Under the pieces are notes generated by a model that saw nothing but the letters and a program-made list of their open reading frames with translations, was not told the origin of the DNA and did no database searches. A stretch of 60,652 bases of DNA, taken from NCBI GenBank assembly GCA_947385775.1, contig CANDMI010000014.1, positions 1 through 60,652 of the forward strand, read 5' to 3'. This document shows, one piece after another, positions 43,607 through 53,462 of this stretch. Position numbers and translations under genes: made by a program. This stretch comes from an uncultured Eubacterium sp. Its GTDB lineage: Bacteria; Bacillota; Clostridia; Lachnospirales; Lachnospiraceae. How positions within the stretch are numbered: the first letter of the stretch is position 1; each line of letters begins with the position of its first letter.

Positions 43607-43783
43607 ATGCCTACAAACGAAAAAGAATATAACGGAAATCTTTTTGACCAGCTTTCCATTTTAGAACGGATTGAAGCAGTTGCAAAAGAAGAAGCTGTAT
43701 TAAAACAGATTGCGATGGAGCGCCGGCAGATAGAACGGAAGCTATATCAGAAACCGCCGCTTCTTATTGAAGAAACAGAATAG
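43607..43783 (+). CDS. small conserved-looking hypothetical protein, 58 residues
   Basis: ATG at 43607 follows a perfect AGGAGGTGA (about 43592-43600). The product starts MPTNEKEYNGNLFDQLSILE, continues with a Lys/Glu-rich helix (RIEAVAKEEAVLKQ, RRQIERKLYQK) and ends IEETE. It looks like a single amphipathic helix or coiled coil. I do not recognise the family. It is followed by a good terminator, so it is a monocistronic small gene. Confidence 0.65.
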   Translation: MPTNEKEYNGNLFDQLSILERIEAVAKEEAVLKQIAMERRQIERKLYQKPPLLIEETE

Positions 43784-43809
43784 CAAAAAACAAAATAGCA
43801 ATAAACAAA

Positions 43810-43841
43810 AAAAGAGGGTGTTGAGACAGCATTCTCTTTTT
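43810..43841 (+). terminator. Rho-independent terminator
   Basis: AAAAGAGGGTG and CATTCTCTTTT pair around a short TTGAGACAG loop; a T-run follows. It ends the 58-residue gene. Confidence 0.7.
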
Positions 43842-43928
43842 TAATTGTATACCCGCGAGAAGTTTCCTTTGCCAATTATTACGAGGTATACACCCGTATG
43901 CGAAAAGCAATCGCACGTAATGCATATC

Positions 43929-43957
43929 TTGTAAAACCCCCTCAATATGTTTATAAT
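43929..43957 (+). promoter_or_regulatory. promoter of the two-component operon
   Basis: TTGTAA (43929-43934), a 17-base spacer and TATAAT (43952-43957) lie 28 bases before the response regulator start. Confidence 0.75.
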
Positions 43958-43985
43958 GAACACAAGAATTGGGGGCGCGTAAAAA

Positions 43986-45650
43986 ATGGAATCAAACAAA
44001 TTAAAAGTATTTCTAGTAGAAGACGAGATCGTCGTACGGGAAGGAATCAAAAAAAACATCAACTGGCAGCAGGAGGGCTTTGTGTTTGTAGGCGAGGCGA
44101 GCGACGGGGAGCTGGCGTATCCGCTGATCCAGAGCACGAAGCCGGATATCCTGATCACGGATATCCGTATGCCCTTTATGGACGGGCTAGAGCTTAGCCG
44201 GCTTGTGAAAAAGGAGCTGCCGGATATCCGGATACTGGTGCTTAGCGGCTATAACGAATTTGAATACGCAAAGGAAGCGATCAACATCGGCATTGCGGAA
44301 TACCTGCTAAAGCCGATTACCGGGGCGAAGCTTTTGGAAGCGGTGAAAAAAATGGCCAAGTCCATACAGGAGGAGTGGCAGCAGAAACAGTATTTGCTGG
44401 CGTATCAAAAGGAACGGGCGGAAAACGGGCAGCTTGCAAGGCGTAAGCTGTTTGGGCGGCTGGTTTCGGGAAAGCACTCCGTCTCCACGATGCTTGGGGA
44501 GGGCAGGGAGATTGGAATGGAGCTTGCGGCTTCCCAGTATAATATTGTGCTGTTCCAGTTGTTTACCGGGGAAGAAGGGGAAAATTATTCGGATGAGCTG
44601 AACCGGATTACGGCGGAAATGGAAAGATTAGCGGATAATATGCAGCATGTGGTCATGATCGACCGCGGAGGGCTGGAAGGCTTTGCGTTTTTGTTAAAGG
44701 GCGCGGAGGAAGGCAGCGGGCGCGGCATCCCGGAGCTTTTGCCGGAATTTATTTCGGGGTTAAAACAGATTATGGGCAGGTTCCCGGGGGTGGAATATTT
44801 TGGCGGCGTGGGCGTTACCGTGGAGCGGTTAAGCGAGCTTAAAGTATGCTTTGCAAAGGCAAGCCATGCGTATGCCTACCGCTATTTGTGGGACCGCAAC
44901 CAGATCGTGACCGGGGATGTGGAAAAGGAGCAAAAGGCCGCCGACGGCGAGTTAAGCCTTGGAGGGTTAAATGTAGGAAACCTGGAGAAAAATGTAGTCG
45001 GCAAGTTTTTGGCTACCGGATTGCAGGAGGAAACGGCGGATTTTGTAGAAGGGTATATCCAAAGCCTGGGGGAGCAGAATATCCAGTCTTTGATGTTTCG
45101 CCAGTATATTATTATGAATACCTATATTACAGCCGCGGGGGCGGTGGAAAAGCTTGGGTATAAGCCGGATGTGATGGTGGCGGAATGCGGGGATTTTAAA
45201 TCTATGACAAGCGCCTTTGTGTCGGTGGAGCAGGCGGTTTCTTATTTAAAGTATGTGCTTGCGGCCGCAATCCGATTGCGGGATGCGGTGTCGCAGAAAA
45301 AATACGCGAAGCTTTTGGAGGACGCGGAGCGCTATATCCGTCAGAATTTTCAAAATGAGGAAATTTCCTTAAATACCGTAGCCGCGAGCGTGAACCTAAG
45401 CCCGAACCATTTCAGCACGATTTTTTCCCAGGAAACAGGCCGGACTTTTGTGGAGTATTTAACCTTTGTGCGTATGGAAAAGGCAAAGGAGCTTTTGCGC
45501 AATACGAATAAAAAAACTTCGGATATCGCCTACGAGGTGGGCTACCGGGACGCGCACTATTTCAGCTATTTATTCAAAAAGACCCAGGCCTGCACACCGC
45601 GGGAGTACCGCACAAAATCGGCGCCAAGGCCGGGTGAGGATACAGTATGA
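43986..45650 (+). CDS. YesN-type response regulator with AraC DNA-binding domain
   Basis: The protein is 554 residues. The receiver domain covers about 1-125, with Asp59 in ILITDIRMP, acidic EDE near 12 and Lys in YLLKPIT. A long middle region of unknown fold follows. The C-terminal AraC domain lies at about 445-545 (NTVAASVNLSPNHFSTIF, then KTSDIAYEVGYRDAHYFSYL). It pairs with the YesM-like kinase downstream. Such pairs control sugar ABC importers, and here the arabinose-type importer follows at once. Confidence 0.93.
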   Translation: MESNKLKVFLVEDEIVVREGIKKNINWQQEGFVFVGEASDGELAYPLIQSTKPDILITDIRMPFMDGLELSRLVKKELPDIRILVLSGYNEFEYAKEAINIGIAEYLLKPITGAKLLEAVKKMAKSIQEEWQQKQYLLAYQKERAENGQLARRKLFGRLVSGKHSVSTMLGEGREIGMELAASQYNIVLFQLFTGEEGENYSDELNRITAEMERLADNMQHVVMIDRGGLEGFAFLLKGAEEGSGRGIPELLPEFISGLKQIMGRFPGVEYFGGVGVTVERLSELKVCFAKASHAYAYRYLWDRNQIVTGDVEKEQKAADGELSLGGLNVGNLEKNVVGKFLATGLQEETADFVEGYIQSLGEQNIQSLMFRQYIIMNTYITAAGAVEKLGYKPDVMVAECGDFKSMTSAFVSVEQAVSYLKYVLAAAIRLRDAVSQKKYAKLLEDAERYIRQNFQNEEISLNTVAASVNLSPNHFSTIFSQETGRTFVEYLTFVRMEKAKELLRNTNKKTSDIAYEVGYRDAHYFSYLFKKTQACTPREYRTKSAPRPGEDTV

Positions 45651-45766
45651 GCAGGGAAACAACAGAAAATAAATATAATCTCGTAGAAAAATGTCCGGAA
45701 ACTGAAAAAAGGCGGCAGGGATTTATAAAAGGGCATAAGATGTCCGCAAAAAGGAGGCAGGCTTCC

Positions 45767-47197
45767 ATGAAAAAACGCCTGTACGCGCTGATCGCGGTGT
45801 GCCTGCTGCCGTTGACGGCTATGATGGTCTATCTTTTAGTGTTGTTAAACGATGTGTCGCAGCGGTATGATTCCATCGTAGAAAACATCACAATGGCGAA
45901 TGCCTATAATATCGTGTTTAAAGAAAACATGGATTACTTAATGTACATAATTGTCGTTAATGAAAAGCGGGCGCAGGAGCTTATCGATGTGTCAAAGCCG
46001 TTAGAGATGATCGACGATGCAAGGCAGGCGTTCCATGAGCTTTATAAGGCGGCGGATACGGACGGCTCCAGGGAGAGCTTAAGAAGAGTTCTAAAAAGCC
46101 TGGACACCTTAGAAGACCGGGTGAAGGAAATTGAGGAAGCCGCGTTAGTCAGCGGCTCCTATGACGCGAATATGAACCGGCTGGATTTAAATATCCGGGT
46201 TTTGACGGATCTGATTCAGGAGCAGATTCAAAAATATATTTATGAGCAGGCGATCAAAATGGAGGAGCTGCGCATCGGCATACGCAAAGATGTGGAGCGC
46301 TCGATCTTTTTGCTGGGGGTTGTGGTGGCAGGAATTTTCACAAGCGCGTTCTTTGTAAGCGGCAAGGTCATAAGCAGCATTACAAAGCCGATCCAGAAGC
46401 TTTGCAAGGTGGCAAAGCAGGCCGGGCAGGGGGATTTTAAAGTGCGCGTGGAGGAGGCCGGAACCTATGAGCTTACGGTATTAAAGGAAAGCTTTAACCA
46501 TATGATCGAAGAGCTGGGACAGCTTGTAGAGGATATCCGCATCGAACAGCTTAATTTAAGGGCGGCGGAGCTTCAGCTTTTACAGGAGCAGATCAACCCC
46601 CATTTTTTGTACAATACGCTGGATACGATCATATGGCTTGCGGAATCTCACGACACAGAGCATGTGGTAAAGATGGTGACTTCCCTTTCTGATTTTTTCC
46701 GCACGACGTTAAGCAAAGGCAAGGATTTTATTTCGGTGGAGGAAGAAAAGCTGCATATCGAAAGCTACCTGGCGATCCAGCAGTTTCGGTATCAGGACAT
46801 TATGGAATATGAGATTTCCTTTTCCGATGAGATTTTAGAATATGAGATGTTAAAGCTGACGTTGCAGCCCCTTGTGGAAAACGCCCTTTATCACGGGATA
46901 AAAAATAAAAGGGGGATGGGCCATATACAGGTAATTGGGAAAAAGGAAGGGCAAAACCTGGTGTTTCGGGTAAGGGATGATGGCATTGGCATGACGGCGG
47001 AGCGGCTTTTGGAGGTGCAGGGATTAATACAGGGGGACAGGCCAAGGGATCAGGAGTATTCCGGCTTTGGGTTGTTTAACATTAACCAGAGGATAAGGCT
47101 TTACTACGGGCAGGAATATGGGCTGACCTTGGATAGCATCCATCAAAAAGGCACCCAGATGCAGGTGGCGATCCCGTGCGTAAAAAATCAGCCGTAA
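45767..47197 (+). CDS. YesM-type sensor histidine kinase
   Basis: The protein is about 476 residues. Two membrane helices lie at about 5-25 and 185-205 with an outer sensor between them. HAMP follows at about 205-260. The His-kinase motif is LLQEQINPHFLYNTLD and the ATPase N-box is LVENALYHGIKNK with DDGIGM. AAGGAGG at 45751-45757 fits ATG 45767; an ATG at 45647 overlapping the regulator stop would add 40 residues. The sensed signal is probably a sugar or a sugar-loaded binding protein. Confidence 0.9.
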   Translation: MKKRLYALIAVCLLPLTAMMVYLLVLLNDVSQRYDSIVENITMANAYNIVFKENMDYLMYIIVVNEKRAQELIDVSKPLEMIDDARQAFHELYKAADTDGSRESLRRVLKSLDTLEDRVKEIEEAALVSGSYDANMNRLDLNIRVLTDLIQEQIQKYIYEQAIKMEELRIGIRKDVERSIFLLGVVVAGIFTSAFFVSGKVISSITKPIQKLCKVAKQAGQGDFKVRVEEAGTYELTVLKESFNHMIEELGQLVEDIRIEQLNLRAAELQLLQEQINPHFLYNTLDTIIWLAESHDTEHVVKMVTSLSDFFRTTLSKGKDFISVEEEKLHIESYLAIQQFRYQDIMEYEISFSDEILEYEMLKLTLQPLVENALYHGIKNKRGMGHIQVIGKKEGQNLVFRVRDDGIGMTAERLLEVQGLIQGDRPRDQEYSGFGLFNINQRIRLYYGQEYGLTLDSIHQKGTQMQVAIPCVKNQP

Positions 47198-47362
47198 AAA
47201 TCTCATAAAAAACATGCGTTAAAAATTAGCATAAAAAATCATGCGTAAAAAATTGAACATTTTTCGGAGAAAATTGTACTTTATTCACAATTTGTTCAAA
47301 AATAGATAAAAAATCATACAAAATTCAGAAATAACTCCGTATTACTTTTTGTGCATTAACGA

Positions 47363-47368
47363 TATAAT
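47363..47368 (+). promoter_or_regulatory. -10 element before the sugar ABC operon
   Basis: TATAAT at 47363-47368 lies 83 bases before the binding-protein start. No good -35 stands 16-18 bases upstream, which fits a promoter that needs an activator such as the adjacent AraC-type regulator. No palindromic operator was recognised. Confidence 0.4.
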
Positions 47369-47451
47369 GCTTACATCAGCCAAGGGATTCTTGGTAAAAT
47401 ATCATAAAAGGATATCGAAAAGGGTATCATAAGGAAACGGAGGAAAAACGT

Positions 47452-48597
47452 ATGAAAAAGAAAATTGTAAGCATGATGACATGCCTGGCAATGACAGCGG
47501 CTTTGATGGCTGGGTGCGGCAGCAGCCCGTCAAGCAGCAGTTCCGGGGACAATGACACGGAAAAAGAAGAATCTGGCGATAACGCGAATGCGGATGCGTC
47601 CGGTGACGAAGCGGGGGATACATCCGGCGATGACGCAAATAACGATACGTCCGGCGGCGACGGCGATACGATTACGATCGGGTTTGCCCAGGTAGGCCAT
47701 GAGTCTGACTGGCGTACCGCGTCGACAAAGTCCTGCCAGGATATATTTTCTAAGGAAAACGGCTATGATTTACAGTTTGTAGACTGCGATAACGATCCTG
47801 CGGCACAGATCGAAGCGGTGCGCGGGTTTATCCAGCAGGCCGTGGATTATATTATCGTAGACCCGATCGTCTCCAAAGGATGGGATACGGTACTGACCGA
47901 GTGCGACGACGCGGGCATCCCGGTGATCGTCATTGACCGTACGATCGAAGACTCTGACAAATATGTGTCCTGGGTAGGCTCCAACTTTAAGACAGAGGGG
48001 CTTGCGGCAGGGGAATGGCTGAAAGCTTACGCAAAGGAAAAAGGCATTAACGAGATTAACGCGCTGGTTATCGAAGGATCTACAGGCGCATCCGCGACAC
48101 TTGGACGTACGGAAGGGTTTAAGGAAATCGCCGATGCAAACGGCTGGAATATTTTAGATTCCCAGACCGGCGACTTTACCGAGGCCGGCGGGCAGGAGGT
48201 TATGGAGTCCTACATAAAATCCTATGAAGGCAAGTTTAACGTCGTAATCTGCCAGAATGATAACGAAGCGTTCGGCGCAATGACCGCTATGAAAAACGCG
48301 GGCGTTGAATACGGCGTAGGAAAAGACGTGATCTTAGTTTCCTTTGACGCATGTTCCGCAGGGCTTGAGAAGGTTATGAGCGGCGATATCAACGCGGATT
48401 TTGAATGTAACCCGCTGGCGGCTCCGGATGTGGAAAAGGTAATCAAGCAATTGCAGTCCGGTGAGGAGCCGTTAAAGGAAGTGTATATGACAGAGCACTG
48501 GTTTGTAAATGAAGATATCTTGTCTTCTATCACCGTAAATGGAGAAGAACAGGAGCTTACGGTTGTAACACAGGAAATTATTGATGCTCAATACTAA
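47452..48597 (+). CDS. sugar ABC transporter substrate-binding lipoprotein (YtfQ-like), first copy
   Basis: The protein is 381 residues. The lipobox is LMAGC, with the lipid Cys at about 22. A Ser/Asp/Gly-rich acidic linker of about 45 residues follows, then a periplasmic-binding fold of family 1 (TIGFAQVGHESDWR, DYIIVDPIVSKGW, VICQNDNEAFGAMTAM, INADFECNPLAAP). YtfQ binds galactofuranose, arabinofuranose or related furanoses. The operon context favours arabinose. ACGGAGG precedes the ATG. Confidence 0.92.
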   Translation: MKKKIVSMMTCLAMTAALMAGCGSSPSSSSSGDNDTEKEESGDNANADASGDEAGDTSGDDANNDTSGGDGDTITIGFAQVGHESDWRTASTKSCQDIFSKENGYDLQFVDCDNDPAAQIEAVRGFIQQAVDYIIVDPIVSKGWDTVLTECDDAGIPVIVIDRTIEDSDKYVSWVGSNFKTEGLAAGEWLKAYAKEKGINEINALVIEGSTGASATLGRTEGFKEIADANGWNILDSQTGDFTEAGGQEVMESYIKSYEGKFNVVICQNDNEAFGAMTAMKNAGVEYGVGKDVILVSFDACSAGLEKVMSGDINADFECNPLAAPDVEKVIKQLQSGEEPLKEVYMTEHWFVNEDILSSITVNGEEQELTVVTQEIIDAQY

Positions 48598-48637
48598 TTC
48601 GAATATGTGAATGTTTGAATCCGAAAGTAGTGGTTTT

Positions 48638-48664
48638 GAGGGGAGGCTTGCGGGTCTCCCTTTC
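48638..48664 (+). other. intercistronic hairpin after the binding-protein gene
   Basis: GGGAG (48641-48645) pairs with CTCCC (48656-48660), with flanking wobble pairs and a short T-rich 3' side. It may act as a partial terminator and keep the binding protein in excess over the transporter. Confidence 0.4.
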
Positions 48665-48734
48665 TTTGGCGCTTGCTTTCACGGCTTTTGGTTTCGCATA
48701 ACTTTTACATATTGAGATAGAAAGGACGGTATTT

Positions 48735-50255
48735 ATGGAAAATAACGTAGTATTGACCATGCGTGGGATCACCATGACGTTTCCTGGCGTAAAAGCTCTT
48801 GACAATGTGGATTTCACGCTCCGTAAAGGGGAAATCCATGCGCTGATGGGGGAAAACGGGGCCGGAAAATCCACGCTGATCAAATGCTTAACCGGTATCA
48901 ACGCATTCCAGGCCGGGGAAATCCACGTAGACGGCATTAACGGCCCGGTGGTGAACCATTCTACGCTGGACGCGCAAAAAAAGGGGATATCCACCGTATA
49001 CCAGGAGGTCAACCTCTGCGGAAACTTAAGCGTAGCGGAAAACCTGTTTATCGGCAGGGAGCCTAGGACGAAGCTTGGGACGATCGACTGGAAAACGATG
49101 GTGAAAAAATCCCAGAAGATTATGAAGGATCTGGATATGCCCGTGGATGTAAACCAAAACCTGGAAGAATATTCTCTGGCGTTGCAGCAGATGATCGCCA
49201 TTGCCAGGGCCGTGGATATGGACTGCAAGGTTCTGATTTTGGACGAGCCAACATCTTCTTTGGATGACAGTGAAGTGGAAAAGCTGTTCCGGCTGATGAC
49301 GCAGCTTCGGGATAAAGGCGTTGGGATCGTGTTTGTCACCCATTTTCTGGAGCAGGTATACGCGGTCTGCGACCGGATCACGGTTTTAAGAAACGGCACC
49401 CTCGTAGGGGAATACCCGATCGCGGAGCTTCCAAGGGTGAAGCTGGTAGCGGCTATGATGGGCAAGGATTTTGACGATATGGCGGCGATCAAATCGGACG
49501 AAGCCGTGGATTTTAGCAACGCGGATGTGTGCATAGACGCAAAGGGGCTAAGCCACAAGGGTACGATCAAGCCGTTTGACCTTTTGATCCATAAAGGGGA
49601 AGTGGTAGGCTTAACGGGCTTATTAGGCTCCGGGCGAAGCGAGCTTGCAAGAGTTATTTACGGGGCGGATAAAAACCAGACCGGCACGTTAAAGGTAAAA
49701 GGCAAAGAGGCCATGATCAAAGCCCCGATTGACGCGATGAACCTTGGCATGGGCTTGCTTCCGGACGACCGGAAGGCGGAGGGCATTATCGGGGATCTTT
49801 CCGTCCGGGAAAACCTGATACTGGCGCTTCAGGCAAAGCGGGGGATGTTCCGCTTGATCCCGATGAAGGAGCAGGTCGCGTTGACGGATAAATATATTAA
49901 GATGCTACAGGTAAAAACGGCAAGCAGGGAGACGCTGATTAAGCAGCTTTCCGGCGGGAACCAGCAGAAGGTCATTTTAGGAAGATGGCTTGCGACAGAT
50001 CCGGATTTCCTTATTTTAGACGAGCCGACCAGGGGGATTGACATCGGCACAAAGACCGAAATTCAAAAATTGGTGCTTCGGCTTGCCGGGGAAGGCAAGA
50101 GCCTGATCTTTATATCCTCCGAGATTGAAGAGATGCTGCGCACCTGTTCTAAGATGGCGGTTTTAAGGGACGGGGAAAAGGTTGGGGAAATTACGGAAAA
50201 TCTGACCCAGGAAAATGTGATGAAAGCGATTGCGGGAGGTGCCTCGAATGAGTAA
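48735..50255 (+). CDS. sugar ABC transporter ATP-binding protein (two domains, YtfR-like)
   Basis: The protein is 506 residues with two ABC domains. The first has Walker A GENGAGKSTLIKC, signature-region YSLALQQM and Walker B LILDEPTSSLD. The second has the degenerate loop LLGSGRSELARV, signature LSGGNQQKVILGRW and LDEPTRGIDIG. This layout is normal for CUT2 ribose/galactose-type importers. It powers the two permeases that follow. The stop overlaps the next start by 8 bases. Confidence 0.95.
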   Translation: MENNVVLTMRGITMTFPGVKALDNVDFTLRKGEIHALMGENGAGKSTLIKCLTGINAFQAGEIHVDGINGPVVNHSTLDAQKKGISTVYQEVNLCGNLSVAENLFIGREPRTKLGTIDWKTMVKKSQKIMKDLDMPVDVNQNLEEYSLALQQMIAIARAVDMDCKVLILDEPTSSLDDSEVEKLFRLMTQLRDKGVGIVFVTHFLEQVYAVCDRITVLRNGTLVGEYPIAELPRVKLVAAMMGKDFDDMAAIKSDEAVDFSNADVCIDAKGLSHKGTIKPFDLLIHKGEVVGLTGLLGSGRSELARVIYGADKNQTGTLKVKGKEAMIKAPIDAMNLGMGLLPDDRKAEGIIGDLSVRENLILALQAKRGMFRLIPMKEQVALTDKYIKMLQVKTASRETLIKQLSGGNQQKVILGRWLATDPDFLILDEPTRGIDIGTKTEIQKLVLRLAGEGKSLIFISSEIEEMLRTCSKMAVLRDGEKVGEITENLTQENVMKAIAGGASNE

Positions 50256-51315
50256 AGTAAAGAAAATTACAGGGATGCCGCTGTTTCTTCCGATTTTTTG
50301 TATGCTGCTTGTAATGCTGGTAAACGTGGTTTCCGATGTGGCAAACGGCAATTTTGCATTCAACTTTTTTACGATTTCCGTGCGAAACGGGGTGTTTTAT
50401 GGCCGGTTGATTGACATATTAAACAGGGGGAGTGAGATTGCGATCTTAGCGATCGGAATGACGCTTGTGGTGTCCGCTTCGGCCGGGACGGATATTTCCG
50501 TAGGTTCTGTTATGTCGCTGTCCGCATCCTTTTGCTGTATGCTGCTTGCTGGCTACGGAGTGGCGGCTACAAGCGAGTTACAGATGCCGCTTATCATCGG
50601 CGTTTTGGGCGGTATTTTAATGGGATGTGTTTGCGGCGCGTTTAACGGGTTTTTGGTGGCCTACTTAAATGTACAGCCTATGGTGGCGACGCTGATCTTA
50701 TTTTCCGCGGCCCGGGCGATTGGGCTGTTATTGTGCAACAATTTGATCGTGTATGTAAGAAACGACGCGTTTGGATTTTTCGGCAGCTTTTTTGGCCCGA
50801 TCCCGACTCCGATCGTGATCGCGGCGCTCTGCGTCCTTGCGATATCGCTGTTACTGCGCTATACCGCATTAGGGCTTTACATACAAAGTGTAGGTATTAA
50901 TAAAAAAGCTTCCCGGATCGCCGGGTTAAACTCGGAAAAGATTATTTTCCTTTGTTATATCGTATGCGGCCTGTGCGCCGGGATTGCGGGGATTGTAGCG
51001 TCATCTCGTATCACGTCCGCGGATTCCAACAATATCGGGCTGAATTTTGAATTGGACGCGATCTTAGCGGTGGCCTTGGGCGGCAACAGCTTGGGAGGCG
51101 GGAAATTCCGTCTGGCTGGCTCGATCATCGGCGCTTATACGATACAGGCGATTACCACGACCTTATATGCCCTTGGGGTATCCCCGGAGCAGGCTCCGGT
51201 TTATAAGGCAATCGTAGTTATTATCATCGTAACAATACAGGCCCCTCCGTTTAAGGCGTTTATGAAACGCATGTCCGATAAGAGGGCTTTGGCGAAAGGA
51301 GGCGCTGCAGCATGA
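50248..51315 (+). CDS. sugar ABC permease 1 (YtfT-like)
   Basis: The protein is about 355 residues with 8-10 membrane helices and the CUT2 permease motif GTDISVGSVMSLSA. The cytosolic coupling loop has AVALGGNSLGGGKFRLAGS. GGGAGGT inside the ATPase gene precedes ATG 50248. The stop overlaps the next start as ATGA. It pairs with the second permease. Confidence 0.93.
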   Translation: MSKVKKITGMPLFLPIFCMLLVMLVNVVSDVANGNFAFNFFTISVRNGVFYGRLIDILNRGSEIAILAIGMTLVVSASAGTDISVGSVMSLSASFCCMLLAGYGVAATSELQMPLIIGVLGGILMGCVCGAFNGFLVAYLNVQPMVATLILFSAARAIGLLLCNNLIVYVRNDAFGFFGSFFGPIPTPIVIAALCVLAISLLLRYTALGLYIQSVGINKKASRIAGLNSEKIIFLCYIVCGLCAGIAGIVASSRITSADSNNIGLNFELDAILAVALGGNSLGGGKFRLAGSIIGAYTIQAITTTLYALGVSPEQAPVYKAIVVIIIVTIQAPPFKAFMKRMSDKRALAKGGAAA

Positions 51316-52319
51316 AAAAGAAAATGAACAGCAATACCCTTCTTTTGCTGATCACGATCGTACTGTTTATTTTTATGTATGTGGTAGGCTGTGTGATCTA
51401 CAGCGATAAAGGGTTTGGACATTTACAGACGTTTTTGAACCTTTTGATCAACAATGCGGGGCTGCTTTGCGTAGCCTGCGGCATGACCTGCATTATGCTT
51501 ACCGGCGGGATTGATATTTCCGTAGGCTCCTTAATTGCGTTGGACTGTATGATCCTTGCGGTGGGCATGGAGCAATGGGGGATGAGCGCCCCGGTTTTAT
51601 GTATCCTGATTTTAATTATCGGGATCGTGTTTGGGATGGTGCAGGGCTTTTGCGTCGGGTATTTAAAGATCCAGCCGTTTATCGTGACGATGGCGGGGAT
51701 GTTCTTTGGCAGGGGCATGACGGCGGTCCTTTCCACCGACCAGGTATCCATCGCAAATGAATGGTTCGTGCATCTGGCGAACATTAAAATTGAAATTCCT
51801 TTCGGCGGTTATGTAAATCCAAAAGGGATTTACCAGACTCCGTTTATCCGGGTATCGGTCGTTGTGGCTTTGCTTGTATTAGTGGCGATATTTTTAATGC
51901 TTCGTTATACGAAATTTGGACGGAGCCTGTACGCGGTAGGCGGCAACGAGCAGTCGGCTGTGATGATGGGGTTGAACGTGCCTATGACAAAGCTGAAAGC
52001 CTATGTGCTATCGTCATTCCTTTGCTCCATCGGCGGCATCTGCTTTTGCCTGAATACGATGTCCGGCAATGTACAGCAGGCTACGGGCCTTGAAATGGAT
52101 GCGATCGCATCCTCCGTAATCGGCGGAACGCTCTTAACCGGGGGTGTTGGGAATGTCATCGGCTCCTTCTTTGGGGTGCTGATCAATGGCACGATTTCCA
52201 CGCTGGTTAAGACAAACGGCAAGCTGCTTAGCTCCTGGTCCAGCATTGCGGTAGCGGCGCTGTTGTGCTTCTTTATCGTGTTGCAGAGCGTATTTGCCAA
52301 GATTAAGGAAAAGAAATAA
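51312..52319 (+). CDS. sugar ABC permease 2 (YjfF-like)
   Basis: The protein is 335 residues with 8-10 membrane helices and GGIDISVGSLIALDC plus GGNEQSAVMMGLNV. It is the second CUT2 permease, matching the YtfT-YjfF pair of E. coli. It overlaps the first permease gene by 4 bases. An AT-rich gap of about 95 bases follows before the second binding protein. Confidence 0.93.
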   Translation: MKKKMNSNTLLLLITIVLFIFMYVVGCVIYSDKGFGHLQTFLNLLINNAGLLCVACGMTCIMLTGGIDISVGSLIALDCMILAVGMEQWGMSAPVLCILILIIGIVFGMVQGFCVGYLKIQPFIVTMAGMFFGRGMTAVLSTDQVSIANEWFVHLANIKIEIPFGGYVNPKGIYQTPFIRVSVVVALLVLVAIFLMLRYTKFGRSLYAVGGNEQSAVMMGLNVPMTKLKAYVLSSFLCSIGGICFCLNTMSGNVQQATGLEMDAIASSVIGGTLLTGGVGNVIGSFFGVLINGTISTLVKTNGKLLSSWSSIAVAALLCFFIVLQSVFAKIKEKK

Positions 52320-52415
52320 ATAAGAAGTGAAACAAGATAAAATAAGATAAAAATAAGATAAAAATAAAATAGAAAAAATTTAACTAAAAATATTTTGCGG
52401 GGAGGAGGATGCATT

Positions 52416-53381
52416 ATGAGAAAATGTTTCTACATATTTGCCTGTATTGCCCTTTTGCTGTCAGGATGCAGCAGTAAGAGGCAGGAAGGCAAGGCAGACC
52501 CTGGCTCCGCGGGGAAAAGTAAAAACCTGATTGTAGTAGGTTTGTCCCAGGTAGGATCGGAATCGGACTGGAGGCTTGAAAATACACGCTCCTACCGGGA
52601 GACCTTTACGGAGGAAAACGGTTATTACCTGATTTTTGAGGACGCGCAGCAAAAGCAGGAAAACCAGGTGAAGGCCATCCGTGATTTTATTCTTCAGGAA
52701 GTGGATTATATTGTATTAGACGCGATAGCGGAAACCGGATGGGACGAGGCGCTGATGGAAGCAAAGGAAGCGGGGATTCCTGTGATCTTGTCAGACCGTT
52801 CGGTAAAAGTAGAGGATGAGGGGCTTTATACAAGCTGGATTGGCAGTGATTTTAAAAAACAGGGGAAAAGGGCGGCAAAGTGGCTTTTGGATTACCTGGA
52901 AAAACAGGGGCGCAGTGAAGAGCAGATTAAAATTGTAACGCTCCAGGGAACTTTAGATTCCACTGCCCAGCTTGGACGTTCGGAGGGCTTTTTGCAGGTC
53001 ATGGACAAGCAGGAAAACTGGATCATGTTAGACCAGGCTCCAGGGGAGTTTGTCCAGGCGAAGGCAAAAGAAGTCATGGAATATTTCTTAAAAACCTATC
53101 CGGATATCGATGTGGTGATCTGCCAGAATGACAATATGGCGTTTGGGGCGATGGAGGCCATGAAGGAGTCTGGAAGAAGCTATGGGAAATACGGGGATAT
53201 TATTTTGATTTCTTTTGACGCGACGAAGGCCGCGCTGGAAGCCGTTGAAAAAGGGGAGATTAACGCGGATTTTGAGTGCAATCCGCAGCTTGGCCCGCTT
53301 GTGGATGAGACAATCAAAAAGCTGGAGGCGGGCCAGGAAGCGCCGAAAATCCAGTATGTGGATGAGGGCTATTACGAGTAA
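52416..53381 (+). CDS. second sugar-binding lipoprotein, paralogue of the first
   Basis: The protein is about 321 residues. Lipobox LLLSGC is near residue 14. The fold matches the first binding protein: VGLSQVGSESDWRLENT, DYIVLDAIAETGWDEAL, VICQNDNMAFGAMEAM, INADFECNPQLGP. It lacks the acidic linker. A strong GGGGAGGAGG precedes ATG 52416. Having two binding proteins around one importer suggests a wider ligand range or a partner for the sensor kinase. Confidence 0.9.
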   Translation: MRKCFYIFACIALLLSGCSSKRQEGKADPGSAGKSKNLIVVGLSQVGSESDWRLENTRSYRETFTEENGYYLIFEDAQQKQENQVKAIRDFILQEVDYIVLDAIAETGWDEALMEAKEAGIPVILSDRSVKVEDEGLYTSWIGSDFKKQGKRAAKWLLDYLEKQGRSEEQIKIVTLQGTLDSTAQLGRSEGFLQVMDKQENWIMLDQAPGEFVQAKAKEVMEYFLKTYPDIDVVICQNDNMAFGAMEAMKESGRSYGKYGDIILISFDATKAALEAVEKGEINADFECNPQLGPLVDETIKKLEAGQEAPKIQYVDEGYYE

Positions 53382-53462
53382 AATAAATCGCGACGTTCAG
53401 ATAACCTTACGGTTACAATAAGTCGGCTTTACAGATTATAAGATTATAATGGAGGGAAAAAG

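Noticed and set aside
48578-49570. Long open frame (330 codons) on the minus strand
   Set aside because: It is antisense to the strongly recognisable ABC ATPase gene and has no family features.
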